A stretch of DNA of 37,752 nucleotides from Gaopeijia sp032250675. GTDB lineage: Bacteria; Gemmatimonadota; Gemmatimonadetes; Longimicrobiales; Gaopeijiaceae. The stretch covers positions 1 through 37,752 of the forward strand of contig JAVVEY010000016.1 of NCBI GenBank assembly GCA_032250675.1. The letters are read 5' to 3'. Under the pieces are notes generated by a model. That model did no database searches, was not told the origin of the DNA, and worked only from the letters and a program-made list of their open reading frames with translations. Every line of letters starts with the position of its first letter. The stretch's first letter is position 1. Below are positions 16,740 through 24,339 of this stretch, piece after piece. A program made the translations under genes and the position numbers.

Positions 16740-17506
16740 CCGCCACTCCGCTCGGAATCCGCATCCTTGACGATCGCGCCCTCGTAGCCCGCTTCGCGCA
16801 TCCGATCATACAAGGGTCGGGCCGCTTCGTCATCAAGAAATCTTCCGGATCGGACACGCCAGAGATCGCTTCCCTCGACGCGCACGACGCGAACATCGTA
16901 TCCGTCGCCACGGAGTTGCTCGGCGAAATTCTCGGCGCGCCTCCGCTCTCCAAAGGCGCCGAGCTGCACCGTCCACTCCCCAACGGGCTCCGGTGTCGGT
17001 GAAGCGTCCTCCGCCTTAGATGAACGGCCGGATCCGGGATCCTCCGCACGCCGGGTGCGGGCACGCGTGATCGCCTCGGCGTTCAGACTTCGCCACCGCC
17101 GTGACCGCTCCGCCGCCTCGGATCCCGGGAAGTCCCGGTCGAGCAGATCGTACCAACGGATCGCCGCGAGGGTGTCGCCGGCCACCGCGGAGAGGCTGCC
17201 CAGACGTCCGAGCGCGGCGTCGGTGAAGCGCCCGATCGGGTGCTCGGCGATCAGTCGTCGGAAATCTGCCGAGGCCTGGGCCGGGTCGAGGGTCAGCCGT
17301 CCGCGCAGCCAGAGGGCGTGTTCCCGCTCGGCCCGGCGCGCATCCGACCACGAGGCCTCCCACCACGCGAGGAGTTCTTCACGTGCATCCGTCACACGCC
17401 CATCGTCCACGAGGCGTTCGACCTCGTCGAGTTCCTGAGCCGAGAGCGAGATCGCACTCGCCGCGACGAGCGCGACGATGAGACCGGCTGCCCCGGGAGC
17501 GCTCAC
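16736..17506 (-). CDS. secreted SPOR-domain protein
   Basis: This 256-aa protein starts at a GTG overlapping the holA stop (GTGA); a much longer open frame upstream lies inside holA and is rejected. An N-terminal signal peptide ends in SLSAQ. Residues of about 25-150 are helical and TPR-like, with repeated Ala/Arg/Trp helices (LLAWWEASW, AALGRLGSL, AIRWYDLLDRDFP). A charged, Pro-containing linker leads to a SPOR domain (about 180-250): EWTVQLGAFGERRRAENF, GYDVRVVRVEGSDLWRVRSGRF. SPOR domains bind denuded septal peptidoglycan, so a periplasmic role near the division site is likely (family knowledge). Confidence 0.87.
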   Translation of the reverse strand: MSAPGAAGLIVALVAASAISLSAQELDEVERLVDDGRVTDAREELLAWWEASWSDARRAEREHALWLRGRLTLDPAQASADFRRLIAEHPIGRFTDAALGRLGSLSAVAGDTLAAIRWYDLLDRDFPGSEAAERSRRWRSLNAEAITRARTRRAEDPGSGRSSKAEDASPTPEPVGEWTVQLGAFGERRRAENFAEQLRGDGYDVRVVRVEGSDLWRVRSGRFLDDEAARPLYDRMREAGYEGAIVKDADSERSGG

Positions 17507-18513
17507 GCCGCCCTCCGCTCGGTCTCGACCATCCGCGCCAGGATCCACTCTTCCAGAACGGCCTGATCGGAGAGGGGAGTGGACTTGAGGATGCGGTCGG
17601 CGCGGCGCAGTCCCGCCATCGCCGAGGCGATCGCCTCGGGCGACCACCCGCGCGCCTGCCCCTTGAGGCGGTTGGCGAGCCAGCGCTGATGGGGTGGGAG
17701 CGCGCGCTCGAGTGCGGCAGGCCCCTGCAGCCGAAGCACGGCGATCCGCAGAAGATGGGTCGAGAGCCCGATCACCACTCCGACGCCACTCTCCCCCTGC
17801 GAGAGGAGCACGGGGAGACTCTCCAGGGCATCCCGATACTCCTGTGCCCCGATCAGATCGAACCAGGCCCATCGGTCCTGTGTGGGGAGCCAGGTACCCG
17901 CCGCCTCGACATCGGCGCGGGTGATCGATGTCCCCTCCTGCACGAAGCCGGCGAGCTTGTCGAGTTCCTGCACCAGGATCCCGAGATTCGGTCCGACCGC
18001 GTGGGCAAGCGCGCGGGCCGCCTCGAGCTCCATCTCGACCCCGAGGTCTTCCTCCGAGCGCTTCATGAGCCACCCGGGGATGTCATCGAGTCCGAGTGCG
18101 TCGAAGCGCACGGAGCGCGCCATCTTCTCGAGGTGCGAATAGAGCTTCGCCCGCGATCCCGAGGGCCGTGTTCCCACCATCACGAGAGCGAGTCCGGGAG
18201 GGGGTGCGGCGACGACATCGAGGAGCGCCTTCCGGGCCCTCGGCGACCCCGCCAGCGCCTCCACCTCGGTGAGGAGGACGACCCGGAAGGACGCCATCAT
18301 CGGCGGCGTACCGAGGACCGAGGCCAGCTGTTCAACGTCGACATCCGGCCCACGCAGCCGGTCGAAGTTGAAATCGGCGGTCCCGGGGTCGAGGTGACGC
18401 TCGACGAGGAGAGCGGCGGCGGCCTCCTTTCGCCACGCGTCGTCGCCGTGCAGCCAGAAGGCGCCGCCCTCCGGCGCGGAGCCCCCGATCAGGCGCTCCA
18501 CCTCGGCGCTCAC
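17503..18513 (-). CDS. holA: DNA polymerase III delta subunit
   Basis: The 336-aa clamp-loader subunit opens the beta clamp during DNA replication. The N-terminal part contains FWLHGDDAWRKEAAAALL, followed by MMASFRVVLLTEVEAL, the usual delta-subunit stretch. GPNLGILVQELDKLAGF marks domain II, and a helical collar domain ends in ILARMVETERRAA. The length matches HolA (about 330-345). The start is a GTG at 18513, two nucleotides from the anti-sigma stop. It is tied by a GTGA overlap to the SPOR gene. Confidence 0.93.
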   Translation of the reverse strand: MSAEVERLIGGSAPEGGAFWLHGDDAWRKEAAAALLVERHLDPGTADFNFDRLRGPDVDVEQLASVLGTPPMMASFRVVLLTEVEALAGSPRARKALLDVVAAPPPGLALVMVGTRPSGSRAKLYSHLEKMARSVRFDALGLDDIPGWLMKRSEEDLGVEMELEAARALAHAVGPNLGILVQELDKLAGFVQEGTSITRADVEAAGTWLPTQDRWAWFDLIGAQEYRDALESLPVLLSQGESGVGVVIGLSTHLLRIAVLRLQGPAALERALPPHQRWLANRLKGQARGWSPEAIASAMAGLRRADRILKSTPLSDQAVLEEWILARMVETERRAA

Positions 18514-18514
18514 C

Positions 18515-19072
18515 TCAGTCGATCCCCTCGGCGGCCCGACGGTACGGCTGAAGCACGGGGGCGTAGCGACGCATCAGCTCCTGCGGCGGAGAGACGGTGG
18601 AACGGAGTCGAAGCGGCACGGTCCGGATGCCGCTCGCACCTCTCGCGACGCCAACCCTCGAGGCGGCGGCCGAAGGCGTTCGCGCCGCGGGCTCGACCGC
18701 CGCGATCGGTGGAAGGTCGACCGTCGGCTCCGAGAGACTCGCGAGGACCGGCACCCAGGCGACCGAGAGGAGCACAACCATGATCGCGACAAGGGGCACG
18801 ATCGGCACACCCGATCCGACCGCGAGCGCGGTACGGGACTCCCGGTGGGCGAGGAGGAGGCGTCGCTGGAGGGAATCCCGGAAGAGCTCCTCGTCGACCT
18901 CGGCCTCCTCATCGATCGAGCGGAGGAGCCGGGCACCCGCCAGGTAGACCTCCTCGTACTTCCGGCACTCCGGGCACCGGGCCACGTGCAGATTCAAGCG
19001 GTCACGAAGCTCCGGGTCGATCTCGTCATCGACCCAGCTCGAGAAGTGCTCGACGAATGTCGTACAGTCCAT
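18515..19072 (-). CDS. zinc-finger anti-sigma factor
   Basis: The 185-aa membrane protein follows an ECF sigma gene and probably holds that sigma factor inactive. The N-terminus has the ZAS zinc motif HVARCPEC (His29-x3-Cys33-x2-Cys36), with Cys3 as a possible further ligand. One membrane helix spans about 89-113 (VPIVPLVAIMVVLLSVAWVPVL), followed by an Ala/Pro-rich periplasmic tail of about 70 residues. The ATG at 19072 has only a weak GG before it. An in-frame ATG at 19141 would add a CPAC-containing extension, so the start is moderately uncertain. It lies 143 nt after the sigma stop, wider than usual for such pairs. Confidence 0.87.
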   Translation of the reverse strand: MDCTTFVEHFSSWVDDEIDPELRDRLNLHVARCPECRKYEEVYLAGARLLRSIDEEAEVDEELFRDSLQRRLLLAHRESRTALAVGSGVPIVPLVAIMVVLLSVAWVPVLASLSEPTVDLPPIAAVEPAARTPSAAASRVGVARGASGIRTVPLRLRSTVSPPQELMRRYAPVLQPYRRAAEGID

Positions 19073-19215
19073 GGAATGCACACCGGACGCGGCAGAGGTG
19101 AGACAGGCCGGACACGAGGTGGATCGGTGTCCTTCCTGCATCGCTTGTACGTACCGTCCGAAGCCGGAGTTCCCTCCTCTCGATATCCCGGAGGTGCCGA
19201 AGCTCGGTGCGCGCC

Positions 19216-19866
19216 TCACCCGACCATCGGAGCGATGATCTGCGCGAAGTTGTTGCGGGCCCGATTGAGCCGGCTCTTGACGGTCCCGAGGTTGCATCCG
19301 GTGATCTCGGCGATCTCCTCGTACGTCTTCCCCTCGAGCTCTCGCAGGACGAAGACGACGCGGTGGTGTTCGGGAAGCTGCGCCGCCGCTTCCTCGACCT
19401 TCTCCTTGACGTGCCGCTTCCGGAAGAGATCGTCCGGCTTGTACTTCGGATCTTCCCACTCCAGCGGCCGGTGATCGGCGTCCCAGTTGCTCTTGAGCGT
19501 CTGGAAGAGAACGAGTGGGTTTCGTGAACGGTTGCGAAGCTCGTTCTTGGCCAGATTGCTCGCGATCGTGTAGATCCAGGTCGAGAACTTCTTGGTCTGG
19601 TCGAAGCGCTTCGCGTGCCGGTAGACGCGCACGAAGGTCTCCTGGACGAGGTCCTCGGCGCGCTCGCGGTCGCCCACCGTGCGGTAGACGAAGTGGATGA
19701 GACGCTTGTCGTAGCGGGAGACGAGCTCTCCAAAGGCACGCTCGTCCCCGTCGATGAAGCTCTGCACGAGCTGCGCATCCTTCATCTCCGCGAGCGTCTT
19801 CCGATGCTCCGCGGCACTCGAGGTCTGCGGAGGATCCTCTCGTCTCGCCCCTGCCCTGGCTGCCAT
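19216..19866 (-). CDS. ECF-type sigma-70 family RNA polymerase sigma factor
   Basis: The 216-aa sigma factor has region 2 at about 40-110 (DERAFGELVSRYDKRLIHFV, then ERAEDLVQETFVRVYRHA and FSTWIYTIASNLAKNELR). Region 4 is at about 155-205 (LPEHHRVVFVLRELEGKTY, EEIAEITGCNLGTVKSRLNRARN). GAGGAGG just before the ATG at 19866 decides the start; 28 upstream residues in the open frame are rejected. It precedes its probable anti-sigma factor. The downstream genes (holA, SPOR, receiver, amidase and further) could be part of its transcript or regulon, but that is inference. No clear ECF -35 element (GGAAC) was found upstream. Confidence 0.93.
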   Translation of the reverse strand: MAARAGARREDPPQTSSAAEHRKTLAEMKDAQLVQSFIDGDERAFGELVSRYDKRLIHFVYRTVGDRERAEDLVQETFVRVYRHAKRFDQTKKFSTWIYTIASNLAKNELRNRSRNPLVLFQTLKSNWDADHRPLEWEDPKYKPDDLFRKRHVKEKVEEAAAQLPEHHRVVFVLRELEGKTYEEIAEITGCNLGTVKSRLNRARNNFAQIIAPMVG

Positions 19867-20179
19867 GCGTCCTCCTCGTGGGTGTTCGCGGGCGCCTTCC
19901 GCGCTCCTGCTCCCCATCTGATGCACCAAGCATGCCACAGCGTTGCACACCCGCCCGCACTATCCGGAGAATCCCCACCATCGGCGCAGGGTTCCGACCT
20001 TGCCGCCCCCGTCACCTCTGCCGGGCAGCCCCTCCACGGTGTCCCTCTCAGGGGACACTCCTCACCCCCGCCTGACCCCGCGAGGGGTCGGGTCGAGGTC
20101 GGACCCGAGACGACGGCAGAGCGGAGACGACGGCGGACCCGATCGTGCCGCCCGATCCCGGATCGCCGACACCGCACAT
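19867..20179 (-). promoter_or_regulatory. leader region upstream of the sigma factor with two hairpins
   Basis: No gene is seen in this 313-nt gap between the Nudix stop and the sigma start. GTGTCCC (20039-20045) pairs with GGGACAC (20052-20058). GACCCC (20074-20079) pairs with GGGGTC (20084-20089), and outer bases extend that stem with one imperfect pair. Neither stem is followed by a T-run on the minus strand, so they are poor intrinsic terminators, though they sit 90-140 nt after the Nudix stop. The region must carry the promoter for the sigma cluster; I could not define -35/-10 boxes. Confidence 0.3.
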
Positions 20180-20767
20180 CTAGCGCGGTCCGAGATGCGA
20201 GTGTGGTCCGAGATGTGCGAGCCAGAGGATCGCCGCGAGCGTCTTCGCATCGGTGATCCGGCCACCCCGCACCGCGTCCAGCGCGCGTGAGAGCGGGAGC
20301 TTCACCTCCTCGACGAATTCGTCGGGATCGAGTTCGCGCTCGCCCTCGTCGAGATCCCACGCCACGAAGAGGTGGACGCGTTCGTTGGTGAAGCCGGGCG
20401 CGGTCCAGAGCGGAACGAGGGGTTCGAGGCGGCCTGCGCGATACCCCGTCTCCTCGCGGAGCTCGCGGTGCGCGCATTCGCGGAAGCTCTCCCGGGGCGA
20501 GGCGCGCACGCCCGCGGGAATCTCCAGGATCTCACCCGAGGTGGCATAGCGCCACTGCCGGATCAGGAGGATCTCCGGGTCGGGGAGATCCGGGGCCGAG
20601 AGGATCGGGAGGATCGCCGAGGCGCCGGCGTGATGGACGAGCTCGCGTTCCGCGATCCTGCCGTCGGGCAGCCGCACGGTGTCGACACTGAGTCGCACGA
20701 TCCTCCCCTCGTGAATCAGCCGCTCCTCGATGCGGCCCGGGGCGTCGTCCCGCCTCGGGGGCGTCAT
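20180..20767 (-). CDS. Nudix hydrolase (ADP-ribose pyrophosphatase-like)
   Basis: The 195-aa protein resembles ADP-sugar pyrophosphatases, which cleave nucleoside-diphosphate sugars in the cytoplasm. IRQWRYATSGEILEIPAG precedes a Nudix box ending in RELREETGY. The box has six residues instead of five between its first Gly and Glu (GVRASPRE), a small departure from the consensus. APGFTNERVHLFVAWDL is the usual region after the box. The ATG at 20767 lies in the last copy of a 20-bp tandem repeat. The gene ends the M16B operon, 56 nt after the partner-subunit stop. The exact substrate is unknown. Confidence 0.9.
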   Translation of the reverse strand: MTPPRRDDAPGRIEERLIHEGRIVRLSVDTVRLPDGRIAERELVHHAGASAILPILSAPDLPDPEILLIRQWRYATSGEILEIPAGVRASPRESFRECAHRELREETGYRAGRLEPLVPLWTAPGFTNERVHLFVAWDLDEGERELDPDEFVEEVKLPLSRALDAVRGGRITDAKTLAAILWLAHLGPHSHLGPR

Positions 20768-20841
20768 TCCCGCACCCGCTCCGTCATCCCCGCATCTCCT
20801 GCGTCATCACCGCATCTCCTGCGTCATCCCCGCACCACCTC
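20762..20841 (-). repeat. four tandem 20-bp repeats at the M16B/Nudix junction
   Basis: Units lie at 20762-20781, 20782-20801, 20802-20821 and 20822-20841. All share CGTCATNNCCGCA on the plus strand; the second and third differ by one base. Read on the coding strand, each unit carries ATGACG and a stop codon for the frame before it. The array includes the stop of the M16B partner (20824-20826) and the start of the Nudix gene (20765-20767). The period is not a multiple of three. Confidence 0.93.
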
Positions 20842-22179
20842 GATCGAACCGAGATCCCGGAGCGCGAGCGCCTCCGCGAGATGATCCGCATCACCCACCA
20901 CGACGAATTGGAGCGCTTCGGGGCGAATCCACCGCCGGAGCGCGGCGTGCGCGGCCTGAGCCGTGACGGCGCGCACCCGATCACGGTACCCCGACCACTC
21001 GTCGCGGGGGAGCCCGTGAAGGTGCTGCTGGGCCACGTGCGCGGCCACCTGTCCGGTGCTCTCCAGTCGGAGGGGGAAGACCCCCGCGAGATAATCCCGA
21101 GCCTGTTCGATCTCCTCCTCGCGAGGCCCCTCCGAGTGGATCTGCTCGATCTCGGAGACGATCTCCTCGATCGCGGCTGCGGTGACCCCGGTGTCGACCG
21201 CCGTCCCGACGAGGAAGGGCCCGGGCCCACGCCGCCATCCCCAGCGCGCGCGCACGCCATAGGTGAAGCCGTTGCGTTCCCGGAGGTTCAGATTGAGGCG
21301 CGAGGAGAAGGTCCCGCCCAGCACCGCATTCCCGACCACCAGCTCCGCGCGGTCGGGTGTGGCGCGCGGCGCCCCCGTGTGCCCGATCCGGATCTCGGAC
21401 TGCACCGCGCCGGGACGGTCCACCACCACGGTACGTCGTTCGGACGCGGCGGCCGCTCCGCACGGAGAGGCGGACACCCCCGCCCCCCCCGACCACCCCT
21501 CCATCGCCCGGTCCGCGAGCGCGGCGACCTCTCCCGGGTCGACATCCCCCGCGACCACGAGCGCCGCTCCCGCCGGGCGATGGAAGGCGGCCGCGAACCC
21601 CGCGACCGCCTCCCGTCCGAATCCGGCGACCTCGTCGGCGTCGCCCAGCGCCGCGCGGGCGTACGGCTCACCGGCCGCGTAGAGGGTGCGGGCCGCCCAC
21701 GATTCGGCGAGTCGGGCGGGATCCATCTCGTTCTGCCGGATCCGCGCGAGCTGCCCGTCGCGGACCCGCGCCACCTCTTCCTCGGGGAAGGCGGGGATCC
21801 GGACGAGCGAGGCGAGGAGCTCGAGCGCACGCGGGAGTCGGTCGGCCAGGCACGAGAGCGCGATCGTCGTCGCATCCCACCCGGTCGTCACGTCGAGGTC
21901 GGCGCCGATCGCCTCGAGCGCCTCGGCGAAGGCGTGCCCCGAGAGCGCCTCGGTTCCCCCCTCGAGGGCGTCTCCCGCGAGCACCGCGAGCCCGCCGCGG
22001 TCCGGCGCGAGCCGATCCTCACCGGCGCGCATGACGAGGAGGGCGGTGACGAGGGGGAGGCGCGGGAGGTGCACGACCTCGAGGTCGACGCCGGATGCGA
22101 GGCGCGCGCGGGTGGAGGGGGGGAACTCGAAGGCGCGCAGGAGGCCGGGGGCCGGGGGAGCGGTGCGATCGACACTCAT
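20824..22179 (-). CDS. M16B family peptidase partner subunit (no zinc motif)
   Basis: The 451-aa protein has the two-lobed M16 fold, but the HxxEH zinc motif is absent: where it should be, the protein reads GLAVLAGDALEGGT. The C-terminal half keeps the Arg/Tyr signature of the substrate-binding partner (NLRERNGFTYGV). This is the complement of the upstream gene product, which has the zinc site, so the two should form a heterodimer like bacterial M16B proteases and the mitochondrial processing peptidase. There is no clear signal peptide. The ATG overlaps the upstream stop (ATGA). Confidence 0.9.
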   Translation of the reverse strand: MSVDRTAPPAPGLLRAFEFPPSTRARLASGVDLEVVHLPRLPLVTALLVMRAGEDRLAPDRGGLAVLAGDALEGGTEALSGHAFAEALEAIGADLDVTTGWDATTIALSCLADRLPRALELLASLVRIPAFPEEEVARVRDGQLARIRQNEMDPARLAESWAARTLYAAGEPYARAALGDADEVAGFGREAVAGFAAAFHRPAGAALVVAGDVDPGEVAALADRAMEGWSGGAGVSASPCGAAAASERRTVVVDRPGAVQSEIRIGHTGAPRATPDRAELVVGNAVLGGTFSSRLNLNLRERNGFTYGVRARWGWRRGPGPFLVGTAVDTGVTAAAIEEIVSEIEQIHSEGPREEEIEQARDYLAGVFPLRLESTGQVAAHVAQQHLHGLPRDEWSGYRDRVRAVTAQAAHAALRRWIRPEALQFVVVGDADHLAEALALRDLGSIEVVRG

Positions 22180-23492
22180 GCGGGCGCTCCGGATTCGGCG
22201 GGGGCGGGGGTGGCGGTGCGCTCGGTCGGCGCGCGCGGGACCCAGGTGAGGGTCGCGCGGTGCGGCGCGGCGAACCAGGCGCGCGCCGCCTCGCGTACCT
22301 CGTCGATCGAGAGCGCGCGCAGACGTTCGAGCGTTTCGTTGATCCGCTCCGGTCGATCGAAGAGCTGCGTGTACATCGAGATCCGGTCGGCGCGGGTCTC
22401 GAGCCGCTCCATCTCGCGCGCCAGCCGCGCCTCCTCCAGCGCGAGCGCGCGTTCCACCTCGGCCTCGGTGAGATCGGGGAGGCGTTCGAGTTCGTCGACG
22501 AGCGCCGCCTCGATCCGCGCCGGATCGGAACGCTCGAACCCGGTGGCGCCGACGAGGAGGAGGGAGGCCCCGGTCGCGAGGGGGAAGGGATAGACGAAGG
22601 CGTCACGCACGACGCCCGTCCGCACGAGTCGGGCATGCAGGCGGGCGGCGCGTCCCGCTCCGAGCACACCGGCGGCCACCTCGACCGCGTCGAAGGCGGG
22701 GTCGGTGAAGGGGGGGATGCGAAGCCCCAGGAAGACGCGCGGGAGAGGGACATCCTCCTCGACGACCTCCCGTCGGCTCTCTGCCATCGGCACCGGCACC
22801 TCCGCCGAGCCCGCGATCCCGGGCGGATCCGCACCGGCCGGGATCGGACCGAACCAGCGTTCGACGCGCCGGAAGGCATCGTCCACCTCGACGTCTCCCG
22901 CCACGGTGAGCACCGCGTTGTTGGGGACGTACCAGGTGCGGAAGAAGTCGACGACATCGTCGAGGTCCGCGGCATCGAGATCGTCCATCGAGCCGATCAC
23001 GGTGTGCCGATAGGGGTGCCCCTCGGGCCACACCAGCCGCTGCATCCGTTCCAGCCAATCTCCGTACGGCTGGTTGTCGTAGCGTTCCCGCTTCTCGTTC
23101 TTCACGACATCGCGCTGGTTGTCGAACTTCTCCCGGGAGATCGCGTCGACGAGCCACCCCATCCGGTCCGCTTCGAGCCAGAGCGCGAGGTCGAGCTGAT
23201 TCGAGGGGAGGGTCTCGAAGTAGTTCGTGCGATCGAACCAGGTCGAGCCGTTGAGCGACCCACCCGCGCGTTCGATGAACTCGAAGTGACCATTCTTCGA
23301 GACGTGTTTCGAGCCCTGGAACATCATGTGTTCGAAGAGGTGCGCGAAGCCGGTCCGACCCGGTCGCTCATTCCGGGAACCGACGCCGTACCAGAGGTTC
23401 ACCGCCACGATCGGGGTCGAGACGTCGGGCGCGACGACGACGTCGAGGCCGTTGTCGAGGCGGCGGCGATGGAGTTCGAGGCCGAGCGACAT
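22176..23492 (-). CDS. M16B family zinc metallopeptidase, catalytic subunit
   Basis: The 438-aa protein starts at ATG 23492. The inverted zinc motif HLFEH is at 51-55, and the third ligand is Glu133 in VVKNEKRERYDN, at the spacing expected for pitrilysin-type enzymes. The C-terminal half lacks the Arg/Tyr motif found in the next gene. Together the pair should make one clam-shell peptidase acting on unstructured peptides. The start shares a base with the stop of the TPR gene (TGATG). There is no signal peptide, so the location is uncertain, probably cytoplasmic. An upstream open frame of 55 Arg-rich codons is out-of-frame readthrough of the TPR gene and was not used. Confidence 0.93.
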   Translation of the reverse strand: MSLGLELHRRRLDNGLDVVVAPDVSTPIVAVNLWYGVGSRNERPGRTGFAHLFEHMMFQGSKHVSKNGHFEFIERAGGSLNGSTWFDRTNYFETLPSNQLDLALWLEADRMGWLVDAISREKFDNQRDVVKNEKRERYDNQPYGDWLERMQRLVWPEGHPYRHTVIGSMDDLDAADLDDVVDFFRTWYVPNNAVLTVAGDVEVDDAFRRVERWFGPIPAGADPPGIAGSAEVPVPMAESRREVVEEDVPLPRVFLGLRIPPFTDPAFDAVEVAAGVLGAGRAARLHARLVRTGVVRDAFVYPFPLATGASLLLVGATGFERSDPARIEAALVDELERLPDLTEAEVERALALEEARLAREMERLETRADRISMYTQLFDRPERINETLERLRALSIDEVREAARAWFAAPHRATLTWVPRAPTERTATPAPAESGAPA

Positions 23493-24337
23493 CAGGGGCG
23501 CTCCCGCAGCCGTTCGCGGAGCGTCGTGGGGGCGAGGGTCTCGAGGAGGAACCGTCGCGCCGCCTCGGGGCCGGCGTCGAGGTGCGTCTCCACCTCCTCG
23601 ACCACGAGCTCCTCGGTGCCCTCGGCGCCTCCCCGCGCGAGCTCGAGATGAACCCACGCGGCCTCATGTTCCACGGTGGCGTGCGCGAGCGCGGTGAGGA
23701 GGTGCGCGCGGGGATCGAGCCCTTCGCCGGCACCGAGCTCGAGTTCGAGCGCGGCCTCCTCGATCCGCCCCTCCATGACGAGCGCGAGCCCGAGCACCGC
23801 GCGTGTCCAGGGATCCTCGCCGTCGATCTCGACCGAGCGGGCGAAGTCGTCGATCGCCCGCGACAGATCTCCGGCGAACGCCCGGGCCACGCCGCGCTCG
23901 AAGAAGACGACGGCCTCGTCCGGAGCGAGGTCGACCGCAGCATCGAGGTGTTCGAGCGCCTGGTCGACGAAGCCCTCGCGCGCGAGGTACGCCCCGTAGC
24001 GCCAGCGCACGCCGAAGGCGTCCGGCGCGAGGAGGGCGGCGGTGCGAAGCGCTCCCTCCGCGTCGGGATCGTCGAAGGAGGCGAGCGCGGTCCCCGCCAC
24101 GGCCAGGAGGATCGGATCGTCGATCTCGAGCGTCACCGCCTTCCTGAACCGCTCGAGCGCGACCCCCTCGAGCCCCGACTCGCGCTCGGCAACCCCGAGC
24201 CAGCAGAGGAGTGTGGGATCGTCGGGCCACTCGGGGAGCGCGTCGCGCAGATCGACCGCCGCGGCCTCCCACTCGCCCTCCTCGCCGAGTCGGATCGCGC
24301 GCTCGAGGAGCGCTTCGAGTGCCTCCGGTATCGCCAT
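23492..24337 (-). CDS. acidic TPR-repeat protein
   Basis: This 281-aa, strongly acidic, Ala/Leu/Glu-rich protein contains several tetratricopeptide-type helix pairs (LGEEGEWEAAAVDLRDALPE; LGVAERESGLEGVALERFRK; GAYLAREGFVDQALEHLDAA; RGVARAFAGDLSRAIDDFAR; LGLALVMEGRIEEAALELEL). There is no signal peptide or membrane helix. It is probably a protein-protein interaction scaffold. It lies 2 nt after apgM and overlaps the M16B catalytic gene by one base (TGATG), so a link with that protease is plausible. No enzymatic function is visible. Confidence 0.85.
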   Translation of the reverse strand: MAIPEALEALLERAIRLGEEGEWEAAAVDLRDALPEWPDDPTLLCWLGVAERESGLEGVALERFRKAVTLEIDDPILLAVAGTALASFDDPDAEGALRTAALLAPDAFGVRWRYGAYLAREGFVDQALEHLDAAVDLAPDEAVVFFERGVARAFAGDLSRAIDDFARSVEIDGEDPWTRAVLGLALVMEGRIEEAALELELGAGEGLDPRAHLLTALAHATVEHEAAWVHLELARGGAEGTEELVVEEVETHLDAGPEAARRFLLETLAPTTLRERLRERP

Positions 24338-24339
24338 CG

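Noticed and set aside
17507..18073. Long N-terminal extension of the SPOR gene
   Set aside because: It is inside holA in a different frame; the GTG at 17506 with a signal peptide and GTGA overlap is a better start.
20762..20841. CRISPR-like array
   Set aside because: The 20-bp units are directly adjacent with no spacers, and no cas gene is nearby.
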